This document shows, one piece after another, positions 39,517-51,272 of a stretch of 64,000 nucleotides of DNA. The notes below the pieces were generated by a model. That model saw only the letters and a program-made list of their open reading frames with translations, made no database searches and was not told where the DNA came from. The translations under genes were made by a program, and so were the position numbers. Numbering within the stretch: position 1 is the first letter of the stretch; every line of letters starts with the position of its first letter. Source of the stretch: Tetradesmus obliquus (lineage: Eukaryota > Chlorophyta > Chlorophyceae > Sphaeropleales > Scenedesmaceae); the NCBI GenBank assembly GCA_030272155.1, contig CP126194.1, positions 6,501,501 through 6,565,500 on the forward strand. The letters are read 5' to 3'.

Positions 39517-40653
39517 GAGAGTTCTTTGTTGCAGGGAGCAGCAGCATCGAGCGGTAGCGCTGCTATGCAGCTAGGGGCCCTGCTGAACTCCTCGCCATAT
39601 GGCGGGCTTGGCAATGGACCAGCCACACATTCCAGCAGCAGCAACGAGACAGCATCAGCAGCAGTCACATCTAGGTTCTCAGGTCCTAGCAGCCACAGTC
39701 TGGGCAGCGGTAGCAGCAGCAGTGCTACAGCAGCCTTTCCTGCACCCAGCAGCTCAACCAGTAGCAGCCCCAGCAGCAGCAACAACAGCAGCCCCAGCAG
39801 TGGAAACCCTAGCGCTGGCAGCAGCAGCGGCAGTGGCGCCAGTGCAGCGCCGGCAGCAGCAGCAGCAGCAGCAGCAAGCAGCAGCAGCAGTGGTCTGGAG
39901 GACCTGCTGGCGTATGAGCGTGCAGCAGTCAACTTGTTTGCTGCTGCTGTGCCGAGCGTGGTTAACATCACACACATGCGCGCTATGCAGGTGCGGGGCT
40001 ACGTGTGAAATGTCTGGCTTTGCCAGTCAGCACTCGGCGCCTTCATTGTGCTGAGGTGGTAGTTTTGCAGGGCATGCTTCATTTCAAACCCCTTGCGCAG
40101 CTGGCTTGTCATGCTGTGCTTCAAGCACGGCAAAACAACCCAGCTTGCTGTGTTGTTGCAGCGCTTGAGCTGGCATAAGTTGATCATCTTTGCAGCGTGT
40201 CTGCGCATGCATCACTCCTCCTGCACGCTGCACACCCACAAGCCAGGTGTCAAGCAACAATAACACACAGCAAATGTAACACGCTCTGTGCAACATAATA
40301 ACATCAATAACATGTCACATGCCATGCACTGTACCGTACCGCAGAACTTCTACACGCTGGACATCCACCGCATGGCTGTGGGCCAGGGCAGCGGCTTCAT
40401 CTGGGACAGGGCGGGACACGTCATCACCAACTACCACGTGAGCTGCCAGAGGGGTGAAGGATATAGGAACAGCAGGGTGCAATCGGCACAATGTGGCCGC
40501 CACCATGGAACCCGTCAGTTCCCTTTGCCGTCTTCCCATCGGGGTTGGTGTTGTACTGTGCTAAGAGTTCTGCACTGTGGACATTCACACTGTTCACCAC
40601 GTCCAAGTAGAGGCTGCGGTGTCATGAGAGCAACGCTCACAGGTACTCCTGTC

Positions 40654-40691
<38 letters not shown>

Positions 40692-41714
40692 AGGTTATAA
40701 AAGGGGCGTCAGAAGTTAAGGTAGGCAGCAGCCAATTTGCCAGAGCGTTCCTTCGCAGTAGTGTACTGTGTGCAAAGCTTGCAGCTGTGGTGCTTGGTTC
40801 CTGTCAGTTGCGCTCAGACAGCGCCCAGCAAGCACTTGCCATGGTGGTTGCCTGGCGCCCAGCAGCGGCAACTGACACACATCCCAAGTCACAAGCGACA
40901 GGCTGCGTTTCTGACGTACGCACAGCTTGTCAAGGCAACCAGTACCTTGCTGCACTCGATACATTTCTAGCCATCAGACCCCACATGCTGTCAACGCACA
41001 CATGCCCCGCCAATTAATTTGCAGGTGACGCTATTTGACCACAGCAGCTGCACAGCGCGCGTGGTGGGCTGGGACGCCTCAAAAGACATCGCAGTGCTCA
41101 AGCTGGCCCTGCCACGGGGCAGGCTGGAGGCACTGCAGCCGGTCAGCCTGGGCAGCAGCAGCAGGCTGCGGGTGGGGCAGGCCGTGTTTGCGATCGGCAA
41201 CCCTTTTGGTCTGGACCACACACTCACACAGGTTCGTTATGTGGCTCAGGCTGTGTGGTATGGCTGCATGTAGCTGGAGTTGTTGTTGCAGCTGGCCAAC
41301 ACAGGTGATTGGGGCTGCGACTTGCTACATGGTTGTAGCATGCGTGCTTAGTGATGGTCTACATCACCTCTAATGTCCCCGCTGCTCACCATCAGCAGTG
41401 TGCACACATACATGAATGCTGGGGTTCCAGAGTGTGTATATTGCATAAACATCCGCTTTGTGTTACTTCTGTGTTTATGCTCTGTAGAACTATTCTGTTA
41501 CTCTGTGATTGCAGGGCATTGTGAGTGGGCTGGGGCGGGAGCTCAGCACTGGGCTGTCAGCCATCAAGGGAGTGATCCAGACTGACGCAGCCATCAACCC
41601 AGGTTGGTCTAGAGATTGTGTGCTTCATACTGTCCCCAACATACGGTTTCAGATTCATGAAAACAAACGTCCAGCTGATACCAAATATAAGACCTCAAGC
41701 ACATAGTAGTAGTA

Positions 41715-41784
<70 letters not shown>

Positions 41785-43918
41785 TAATATTAATAATAAC
41801 AATAACAATATTAATATTAATAATAACACTAATAATATCAACAATAATAGTACTGGTAACAATTTTGTAACGGGCTGCGCATGCAGGCATTCTGGCGGCG
41901 TGCTGCTGAACAGCAGCGGAGAAGTGGTCGGTGTCAACCTGGGCATCCTTGACCCCAGCGGCAGGGGCTCTTTTTCTATGATTGAACCAATTATGATATC
42001 AATCGCACTTGCAGGCAACTCTGGTGGCGTGCTGCTCAACAGCAGCGGAGCAGTCAACCTGGGCATCCTGGATCCTAGCGGCAGGGGCTCCTTCTGCCAT
42101 GATTAAACCAACTATGATATCAATTGCACTTGCAGGAAACTCTGGCGGCGTGCTGCTCAACAGCAGCGGCGCAGTCATCGGCGTCAACCTGGGCATCCTT
42201 GACCCCAGCGGCAGGGGCTCCTTCTCAGGGGTGGGCTTTGCCATCCCCATCGACACAGTCAGCAGCCTGGTGGACCAGATCCTGGCACATGGGCGAGTGC
42301 GGCGGCCCAGCCTGGGCATCACCATAGCACCAGAGCAGGTGGGTTGTTGTTTCTTGGATGTGATGCATGTGAGTTTTGCCATCCCAATTCATTCAGTCAG
42401 CAGCCCGGTCCCCATCGACACCATCAGCAGCCTTGTTGACCAGATCCTGGCACATGGCAGAGTGCGGCGGCTGAGCCTGGGCATCACGATTGCACCAGAG
42501 CAGGTATGCTGTGAAAATGGTTGATTATGGAAATTTGTTGTTTTCTATCATTTAGTCAGCAGCCTGGTGGACCAGATCCTGGCGCATGGCAGAGTGCGGC
42601 GGCCTAGCCTGGGCATCACCATCGCACCAGAGCAGGTGGGTTACAAGGACTTGGTGGTGTGTCGCGGGCTGCAGCTACAGCTGCTGCTGGCACCGGAAGC
42701 TTCACCGTACCTGCTAGATCCTGGCGCATGGCAGGTTGCAGCAGCCGAGCTTAGGCTGTCTCTTTGCCTTGAACCGCCGGCTGCTGCCCCTCAGCTGTGC
42801 TGGCGCCACCAAGGAATTGAGCGCACAGCTGGGCGCTAGTGCTGGGCGCCCATGCATGCATTACTGCACCAGCAGCACCACCAAAACAAGCACTTGCCTG
42901 CATTCTTGTTGCCTCACAGGTGCTGTTGCTGGAAGTCCCTACATGCAATCCAAATTGGCTGATGTCTTTGTCTGCTTTTCATCTCACATTGTCTTCTGTT
43001 TCATGTCGCAGGTGCTCGCTCAGCTGGGCACTGAGGGTGTGCTGGTGCTCATCTCTAGCATGCACTCTCACACCAGCAAAAGCGCGAAAACTTGTTGCGC
43101 ATGTTGAATCCTTGTGCTGCCCGACAGGTGCTTGCTCAGCTGGGCACTGAGGGCGTGCTGGTGCTGGAAGTCCCAGCCGGCACGCCGGCAGCTGCCGCGG
43201 GGCTGCGCGCCACGTACCGCGACGTGTTTGGTGACATTGTGCTCGGGGGATATCTTGGTGGGGCTGGACACGCGGCCGGTGCGCAGCACGGCAGACCTGA
43301 TGGCTGCGTTGGACGAGCGGCGGCCGGGCGACAAGGTGTGCTGCTGTCAAATTGAATTCTAAACTGTATGTGTGACCGTACGATTGGTGTGTTGCATGTA
43401 ACTAGTGCTGGGTGACATACTGGTGGGGCTGGACACGCGGCCAGTGCGCAGCACTGCAGATTTGATGGCTGCACTGGACGAGCGGCGGCCGAGCGACAAG
43501 GTGGGTCACTTGCACGAGCTACATCATCATGATGTTGTTGACTTTTCACACTTGTGCTGTGGACGTTTCGCAGCATCTGGACTACAGTATCTGGTTGCTG
43601 GTTTGGGGTGGTCAGCCGTTGAGGAGCTCCCGAGCTGCAGTTTGCTGCAGGACAATGAGCTGGACATGTTTTAGGAATGAAATATGCTTGCTGGTGCCTG
43701 CTGTTTGTTGGTAGGTGCTTGCCCTGCCGCAGGTGCGCTGCGACGTGCTGAGGGACAGCAAGCACCCGCAGTGACTGTAATGCTTAAGGTAGACCTGAAG
43801 CGTCCCCTGTGCCTGCTGTGTGTTGGCTGTGCCGCAGGTGCGTTGCGACGTGCTGAGGGACGGCAAGCGGCTGTCGATGACTGTGACGCTCGGGGAGCGC
43901 GGCAGCTGCTGCGAGTGA
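39007..43918 (+). CDS. DEG1: Chloroplast DEG1/HtrA-type serine protease with PDZ domain
   Basis: ATP-independent trypsin-like protease of the thylakoid lumen, acting in photosystem II repair in plants. Exons 39007-39990, 40345-40437, 40694-40720 (27 nt), 41025-41231, 41515-41602, 42136-42338, 43128-43335, 43838-43918. The N-terminus has a transit-like region, poly-Gln, then a hydrophobic stretch (about residues 118-134) and an ALAAA cleavage-like site; a long Ser/Ala linker follows. Catalytic triad: His in GHVITNYH (codon 40435-40437), Asp in SKDIAVLKL (41085-41087), Ser in GNSGGVLL (42141-42143, across an intron). [14 protein letters not shown] and [10 protein letters not shown] are diagnostic of plant DEG1/5/8, and [20 protein letters not shown] favours DEG1. 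The PDZ exon ([15 protein letters not shown] ... [10 protein letters not shown]) has one extra G at 43245-43249, breaking the frame. Confidence 0.9.
41703..41858 (+). repeat. (TAA)n microsatellite in DEG1 intron 5
   Basis: About 22 uninterrupted TAA/AAT units at 41716-41781, preceded by TAG units and followed by degenerate AT-rich copies. It sits just before the first catalytic-Ser pseudo-exon. Confidence 0.95.
41878..42160 (+). repeat. Three copies of the DEG1 catalytic-serine exon edge
   Basis: Acceptor plus [11 protein letters not shown] coding edge at 41882 (one base short, out of frame), 42014 (in frame, [13 protein letters not shown], 9 nt shorter) and 42135 (true exon). Copies 1 and 2 run to [10 protein letters not shown] before diverging. 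Confidence 0.92.
42236..42770 (+). repeat. Up to four copies of the DEG1 exon edge [18 protein letters not shown]
   Basis: The true exon end is 42256-42338. Copies lie at about 42400-42503 and 42553-42637, each ending IAPEQ and then a GT donor, plus a decayed one near 42714-42760. Confidence 0.9.
43008..43160 (+). repeat. Duplicated acceptor edge of the DEG1 PDZ exon
   Basis: CAG followed by GTGCTCGCTCAGCTGGGCAC at 43012 is a copy of the true acceptor at 43125. Both encode [13 protein letters not shown]. Confidence 0.9.
43240..43510 (+). repeat. Duplicated 3' half of the DEG1 PDZ exon
   Basis: The segment encoding [20 protein letters not shown] and its donor (43250-43340) is repeated at about 43405-43506. 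The second copy is in a clean frame through ERRPSDK. Confidence 0.88.
43725..43880 (+). repeat. Duplicated DEG1 terminal-exon edge
   Basis: GCCGCAG followed by GTGCGCTGCGACGTGCTGAG at 43728 ([13 protein letters not shown] then a stop) precedes the true terminal exon at 43838 ([19 protein letters not shown]). The upstream copy would supply a shorter C-terminus if used. Confidence 0.85.
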
Positions 43919-44936
43919 CGGCGGCGATCTTGTGTTTGTTGGGAGTAGCTGTGTGCGATGCAGGCCTTTGGACAGTGTGCAGCGCTGTCATTTTCTGATT
44001 TTGCCCTACTGGGGCAATGAGGAGATCACCTATAGTGTCTGTGGGGGTTGGAGATCTGGCCGAAGAAGTCAGTTGGTAACAGGAACATGATGGTGTCGAC
44101 CTGGATCTGAAGCAGGCTTTTTCGTTTGCGCTTACTCACTACAAGCAGTATTACAAGGGACTTGCACAGATGTACGAAACAAGCTGTAGTTCACAGCTGC
44201 AGCCTCCTATATCAGACTTTCACTGCGAATGTTGGGGCACTGGCCTGGTTGACAAGTCACGATAGGTAGCTACTACTAGTTTCTACTGAGTAGATACTAC
44301 AGTATCAAGGGTCCAGGTGCCCGCAAGACTCTTTGCACGGTGCTTGTATACTGTTGTCTAATCAGCCTAAGGCCCTGTCAATTGAAGAGATCAACCCTTG
44401 GGGTTTGGTCCAACTCAACTGTAGAGGTTGCAGTGCAACACACGGCACATGCAGCGTCACAAGGGCCAGGATTGATTACAGAACTGAGGCATCAATATCA
44501 CTGGCTCACCGCCTAACAACAAGCCAACTACAGCTCAAAACTGAACTGAGTTCTTCTTCCAACAGTTTGGTGCCGCCCAACAACATGTGGATGCATGTCT
44601 TGTACAGTAAATCGTGCAGCGTTGGTGTCAAACTGGCTCGTATGGTGCAGTATCCCAAGCATGTGCGTCCCACAGCACCAACCCAGGACACAGAATCAAC
44701 AGCTGCTTCAACCAGCCAACCAAAAGCTTGCTGGCGCAACTCGACTAGACTTGCCAAGCAAAATCATTGGTAGCTGCATGCACGTCAGCACACACCCAAG
44801 CCTTCTCACCGCAACAGCACCGTAACACGATCTGGTGCGCTCCTCCGCAAACTCACAACGCACAGCAGCTCGTCAATTCTGCCTGTTCAACTTCACACCA
44901 CCCTCAACCTGACAACACCAATGCGCTGTGCTCTGC
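43919..44936. other. Spacer between convergent DEG1 and the CIA30 gene
   Basis: No gene recognised. Confidence 0.5.
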
Positions 44937-47900
44937 TCAGACAGCAGCGGCCTTCTGCTTCAGTGCCTCTGCCTCTGGCTGCTTGCCAGTATACACGCCA
45001 TCAACAGTCCTGCCAGTCACGCCCCTCTTGAGCCCCGCAGCTGCCAGCTCTGCGGCCCAGTCTCGTGCTGCTGCTGGCGTCTCAGGTGCCCACGGCTGGC
45101 TGAAAGGCACTGTGGACTTGATCTCGAAAGTGACGCCTGTTGCAGCTGGCTGCTGCAGCAGGGAGACGCACAGGCCTGCCACATCCTCGCGACTGATCTT
45201 GCCCTGTGTGTTGAAAACGGACGTATGCAGCAAGACAAGGCAGCAGTGAAGAATGCAGCAATGTTGACGAGCCAGCAACAATGCAGCAGCTGGGTTTCCG
45301 GCAGAGCATGCGCTGGAAAGGGAAAAGTTGCGGCAAGCGCTACGGTATACATCACAAGCTCATGCAGCCCACCGCTTTAGGCTTGTACTGAAATTGCCAA
45401 CACACTGCCCAACCACAACGCCCAAAACCCTAAGCCCACCTTGATCACACCTCCCTGGTCAACGTCAAGCGCGGCGCCAGCAGGCGCCTCAGTCAGCAAG
45501 GCTGCACAATCACATGCCTGCTGGAACAACGTGAATCACCACACCCTACCCGCAACCCTTGCGCAGCACCTTGATCACATCACCCTGGTCAGTCTTGAGC
45601 GGGGCACCAGCCGGCTCCTCAGTCAGCGCAGTCGGCCGCACAACATGCGGCACGCCACCCATACCCTGAAATTCTGAAAACCCAAACCTTAAAATCCCCA
45701 ACCCACCTTGATCACATCACCCTGGTCAATCTCGAGCAGAGCACCAGCCGGCTCCTGAGTCAGCGCAGCTGGCCACACAGTGAAACACCACCAAAACACG
45801 TTGAACCACCATACCATGTATTCAAAACCCTTTCAACCCACCTTGATCACATCACCCTGGTCAATCTCGAGCGGGGCACCAGCCGGCTCCTCACTCAGCG
45901 CAGTCGGCCGCACAACATGCGGCACCACCCATACCCTGAATTTCTGAAACCCCAAACCTCAAAATCCCTAACCCACCTTGACCACATCACCCTGGTCAAT
46001 CTCAAGCGGTGCGCCAGCCGGCTCCTCAGTCAGCGCAGCCGGCCGCACAACATGCGGCACACCACCCATACCCTGAATTTCTGAAAACCCAAACCTTAAA
46101 ATCCCTAACCCACCTTGATCAAATCACCCTGGTCGATCTTGAGCGGCGTGCCAGCAGACTCCTCAGTCAGCGCAGCTGGCCACACAATGAAACACCACAA
46201 GAAAGCGTTAAACCACCATACCATGTATTCAAAACCCTTTCAACCCACCTTGATCACATCACCCTGGTCAATCTCGAGCGGGGCACCAGCCGGCTCCTCA
46301 GTCAGTGCAGTCGGCCGCACAACATGCGGCACACCACCCATATCCTGAATTTCTGAAAACCCGAACCTCAAACTCCCTAACCCACCTTGATCACATCACC
46401 CTGGTCGATCTCAAGCGGCGCGCCAGCTGGCTCCTCAGTCAATGCAGTCGGCCGCACAATGGCATACGGCAGGCCGCTGCTGCGCAGCGCGTCCTCTCCT
46501 GCAAGCTTGTAGGTCAGCAGCCCGCCCAGCGCGTCGTTAAGTTTGACCGCCGGCGGCTCCTGGTCAACGTTGATGCCGGGGCGGTTGGGGCGCGTGACGC
46601 CCGCAGAGCTGACGTGCACAAACCTGCGGGAGGTTTGCAGGAAAGCGTTGCAGTGTGTGCGCAGCAGCATTTGATGCAGATTACTGACAGCAGTTGCCGA
46701 GCTACAGCTGGCATAATGTTTGCCGGTCTAAAGGGAACAGGTGCTGGTCAAAACAACTACAGAGAGAAGCTGGTGTGTCATACGCGAGAGAGTGAAGTAC
46801 ACACAGAAAAGCCATTCAACTGACACTGCTCTGCACAAAAGCACAGCACCAGGCCTCACCTGGGTGTCACTGGCTGCTTGAGGTAGCCCCTGATGCTTGT
46901 AAAAGGCAGCCAGTGCAATGAAATCCAACAGCACAGCGCAACAATCAACCTTCCGACCCTGCACCTAGTGGTCAAATACTGCACATCCCAGCTTCATATG
47001 CTGAGGTAAGGCAGGTAGAGTCGAAGGTGCTTTACCTGGGTGTCACTGGCTGCTTGAGGTAGCCCCTGATGCTTGTAATAGGCAGCTCCACAAGCCCGGT
47101 CTTGAACGCAGGGTTCAGCTCGCCATCATATTCAAACTTTGACAGCATGATTTGAATCGAGGCGATGCCGGAGGGGTCCAGCTTAGTGCCGTCCCGCAGA
47201 GTTCTCGCCCTGAAAACTGGTATGAACTCTGAAAAGGGTAGGAAGATGTCCTGCCACTCCCCGGGTGTTGTGTCAAAGCTCCTGCAGGGCAGGCGGGTGG
47301 TGAGGCAGCCACATTAGTTGCTGTGCATAACTGCCCATGTAGCCTGCGCTGAAAACAAGTGTGCTTGCTGCTCAAGTGCCTGGTGCCCTACCATCCACAA
47401 GCTGTTGCATCTCACGTGCATACACTGTGCGAGCTGACGTGCAGCTTTCTCCCACCTGCAGTAGCCAATGCCGTCCCAACTGGTGTCTGTGCCGATGATG
47501 CACTTGTGTCTGTGTCTGTAGCTGCAACATCCCACTGCCACGGAGGCGCCTGCAATGTGCTGGTTGTACCCATCTCCCCAACTGTTGCATTCAACGCACT
47601 GCCGGTGCTGCGCTGCTGTGCTGTGCCACACACCACATCACATCCGCGTGAGCGGGGGGATTCCTGGGCCAGAATTGCTTGACGGTGCAAGTTTTGTGCG
47701 TCAACTTTTCAAATTTTGATTACAAAATTCAAATTCCTGTTACGAAACTCCGCGCACCTGCAGTAGCCGATGCCGTCCCAGTTTGTGTCTGTGCGGATGA
47801 TGCACTTGTAGCGCAGCCCATTGCCCTTCACGCGCAGCGCCAGGCCCTCGTAGCCAGCCAGCGGCAGCAGCGGCTCGTAGTTCTTGCAGCGCACGCTGAC

Positions 47901-48359
47901 AAAGCCGCCCGAATTGTCCGTGGACACGCGGCCCCTGCAGATAAGCACAAGGGCATGCACCGTCAGCAGCAGCATAGTGTTAGCCGGTGCCGTTATTGCA
48001 GCGCACGCTGACAAAGCCGCCCGAGTTGTCCGTGGACACGCGGCCCCTGCAGGCGCGCGCGCACCAGCAGCGGTTCAGCGTCACAGCAGCGCGGCAAGGC
48101 CACAGTACAGCAGTACAGCTACACCACAAAGTTCAAGTTCAGCAGCAGCCAGGAGCCTTCGGGCAGGGGGGGCTTCTGGTCCAGCATTGCTTGCAGGTAC
48201 GCAGCTGTGCATTTACCATACCAAAAATGTCATTTTACAGCAGGGCAGCAGGGGCAGCGCACCTGAACACCAGCGCTGCGCCTCCATCCTCGCCGCCGTC
48301 CCTGCTGAACACCATGCTGCTCTCACTCACGCCACCCTGGCAGTGGGCAGGACAACAAC

Positions 48360-48396
<37 letters not shown>

Positions 48397-51232
48397 TCAG
48401 CGCAAACACAAACAGCAGCGCCAAGCAAGCAGTGCCGGCTGATAACCTGCAATTGGTGCATAAGAAAAGGCTGCAACAGCACCAAAATATCAGCCAGCTG
48501 TTTAGGCTTGCCAGCTGGATGAGCATTGAAGGCTGTCTGCAGCAGCTGCCTGTGAGCACGCAGGCAGCGCAGTGCAGTGCTGTGCATGACTCTGCTGTCA
48601 ACCGGGTCAAACAAACAGATGTTCCGCATTAAGCGTGACAAACAGAGTGTATGCTTTCAGCGTAGATATCTAACTAGGCCTGCCTGCGCGCCTGCCTGCC
48701 TGCGCCTCACCATGACCACATCGTCCAGCGCACCCCAGCGTGCTGCAGATGCCTCATCAGCTGACAGGATTACCTGAATACAGCACAGCGAGGAATGCAT
48801 CTCGTCACCACAACAGGTGATCAATGTTTGCAGCTGCTGCAGGCGGCAGCAGCAGCGCCAGGCTGTGGAAGCAGCAGCGCTGCAGCAACACATGCGTTGT
48901 CACCCAGCTCCCAAAATAACTCACAGAACCAGCAGTGAATACTGTACAAAAGCAGAAGCCTTCTGCTGGCTTCTGCAAAACCAAAACATACACTGTGCCA
49001 CACATCCGCGTTGCACCTGCCCCGCCTAGAGGCCCAGCTGCTACGCTGCCGGCAGATGCATGAAGCACACAGCAAGTGTTGACGCACCATAGCAACATCC
49101 GCCACACAAGATGCTCTGCCGAGCTCCCGCACCTGCCCCTCCTCCAGGCCCAGCTGCTACGCCGCTAGCCCCACCACGTTCACATCAACACGCACCATGC
49201 AATGCACTGCTCTACCCAGCATGCCACACTACTCCGCATCTGCCCCTCCTCCATGCCCAGCTGCTGCTGCGCCAGCTCGACCACATTCACATGAACAAGC
49301 ACACCGCATTGCTTACAGTACAGTGCGAAACATGTTTGTCCTGACCTGCCGCAGGCACAAGCCCAGCGAGCCGCTACTCCGTGTATGAATGCACTGTGCT
49401 AGCCACAGCATGCCAAGCGTCCCGCACCTGCCCCTCCTGCAGCCCCAGCTGCTGCGTCACCAGCCCAACCACGTTCACATCGACACGCACCATGCAATGC
49501 ACTGCGCTATACCCAGCATGCCACACTGCCCGCACCTGCCCCGCCTCCAGGCCCAGCTGCTGCTGTGCCAGCTCCACCACATTCTGCAGGCCCCTGAACT
49601 CGACAGCCTCGGGAGTGTCACCCACAATCTCAGGGTCATAGAACTTGATGCCCTGCAGCAGCAGCAGCAGCAGCAGCAGCAGCACGTTAGCAATTGGTTC
49701 AGCAAAGAGACAGCAACATAGTAGCAGCACGGCATCGCACATCATACTCACATCTGTTCTGCAACTTGTTGTTTGGAAAGGCCTGCCTCATGCTGCTGCA
49801 ACCTGGCTGTGCACCACTCGTCATGTTATAACACTTGCTACAACGCAAAAAAAGAAGCCCACCTGGTAGTATTTGGCCCTGTCCATCGTGTCACCTTCTT
49901 TTGGCTGCACCTGGACTGCAGTGCAGCTCACCAAAGCCCGCACGCCATCAAATATATCTGTCCAGTTATGAAACTGGTCATACGTAGCTTATAACACTCA
50001 ATATAACAACCCACCTGGTAGTACTTGGCCCTGTCGACCGTGTCACCTTCTTTTGGCTGCACCTTGACTGCCGTGCAGCTCACAACAGCGCGCACGCCAT
50101 CAAACATGTCTGGCGACAGCGTCTGGCGCTGGCTGATGTCAGCAGCAACCAGCTGCAGGCAGCCCCCAGCAGCAACAGGCAGCGAGCCCTGCACAGGAAA
50201 AAACAGTTTTGGCAGGCGCATGTTGTGTTATAACACAGTGCTGGCTGATGTCGGCAGCCACCAGCTGCAGGCAGCCACCAGCTGCAGGCAGCCACCAGCT
50301 GCAGGCAGCCACCAGCTGCAGGCAGCCACCAGCTGCAGGCAGCCGCCAGGAGCCACAGGCAGCAAACCCTGCGTACACGTTGCATCAAGTGAGACAGAGG
50401 ATAGCTACTGCTTGGTTGCGACAGCCTGTCGCTGCGCGTCTGGCGCTGGCTGATGTCAGCAGCAACCAGCTGCAGGCAGCCGCCAGCAGCAACAGGCAGC
50501 GAGCCCTGCATACAATGCAAACAAATCAATACATATGTTGAGTCAGCCGCCATTAGCAACAGGCAGGGAGCCCTGCATAGCGCACAAAGCGTGTATACTT
50601 GGTCAGGCATGCCAAGACAGACTATGCGCTGCCAACTACTGAGTACTGCTGTTACCGCTCTTCACCTGGCTTTTGGCATCTCCGCCTGAGTCACACACCA
50701 ATGCAGCACCGCAACACAGTCAGCATCGCTTATCAGCAGCTGCCTTGCCATCTCAACTTCCCGTACCAGCCCTCAACAGCACACCAACGCCCACAGCACC
50801 ACACACCACTGCGGCACCAACACAGCAAGACCATTGCACCACCCACCAGCAGCTGCTTGGCCTTGTCCACGTCCCGCACCAGCGCCCGCACCACGCGGCC
50901 CTGAGCCAGCAGCTGCTGCACCACGCGCTTGCCCACACCCCCGGTGGCACCTGCAACACAACACACACAAAGTAAACCAGACAGATGTGAGGCCTTAACC
51001 TAACCAAGATTGCTAGGCCCCTGGCCAGCAGCTGCTGCGCCACGCGATTGCCCACACCACCTGTGGCACCTGCGGCAACACATAGCAACAGCAGGCAAGT
51101 CATGCAGCGGTTGCATATTGCTGAGATCACTTGCTGCTGCTGATGCTCTGGCGCTGTTGCTGGCGCTGCTGCACCGCTGTGCATGTGACATACCTCTGCA
51201 CGGCAGTCCGCTTGTTACCAGCAGGACTCGTC

Positions 51233-51272
<40 letters not shown>

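Noticed and set aside
41618-42106. Frame with a long poly-Asn run
   Set aside because: It is the (AAT)n microsatellite in DEG1 intron 5 read through; the flanking true exons are in other positions.
48130-48197. Possible extra exon (minus) reading MLDQKPPLPEGSWLLLN in the CIA30 gene
   Set aside because: Exons 8 and 9 join in phase without it and give continuous CIA30 sequence; no acceptor and donor pair fits it.
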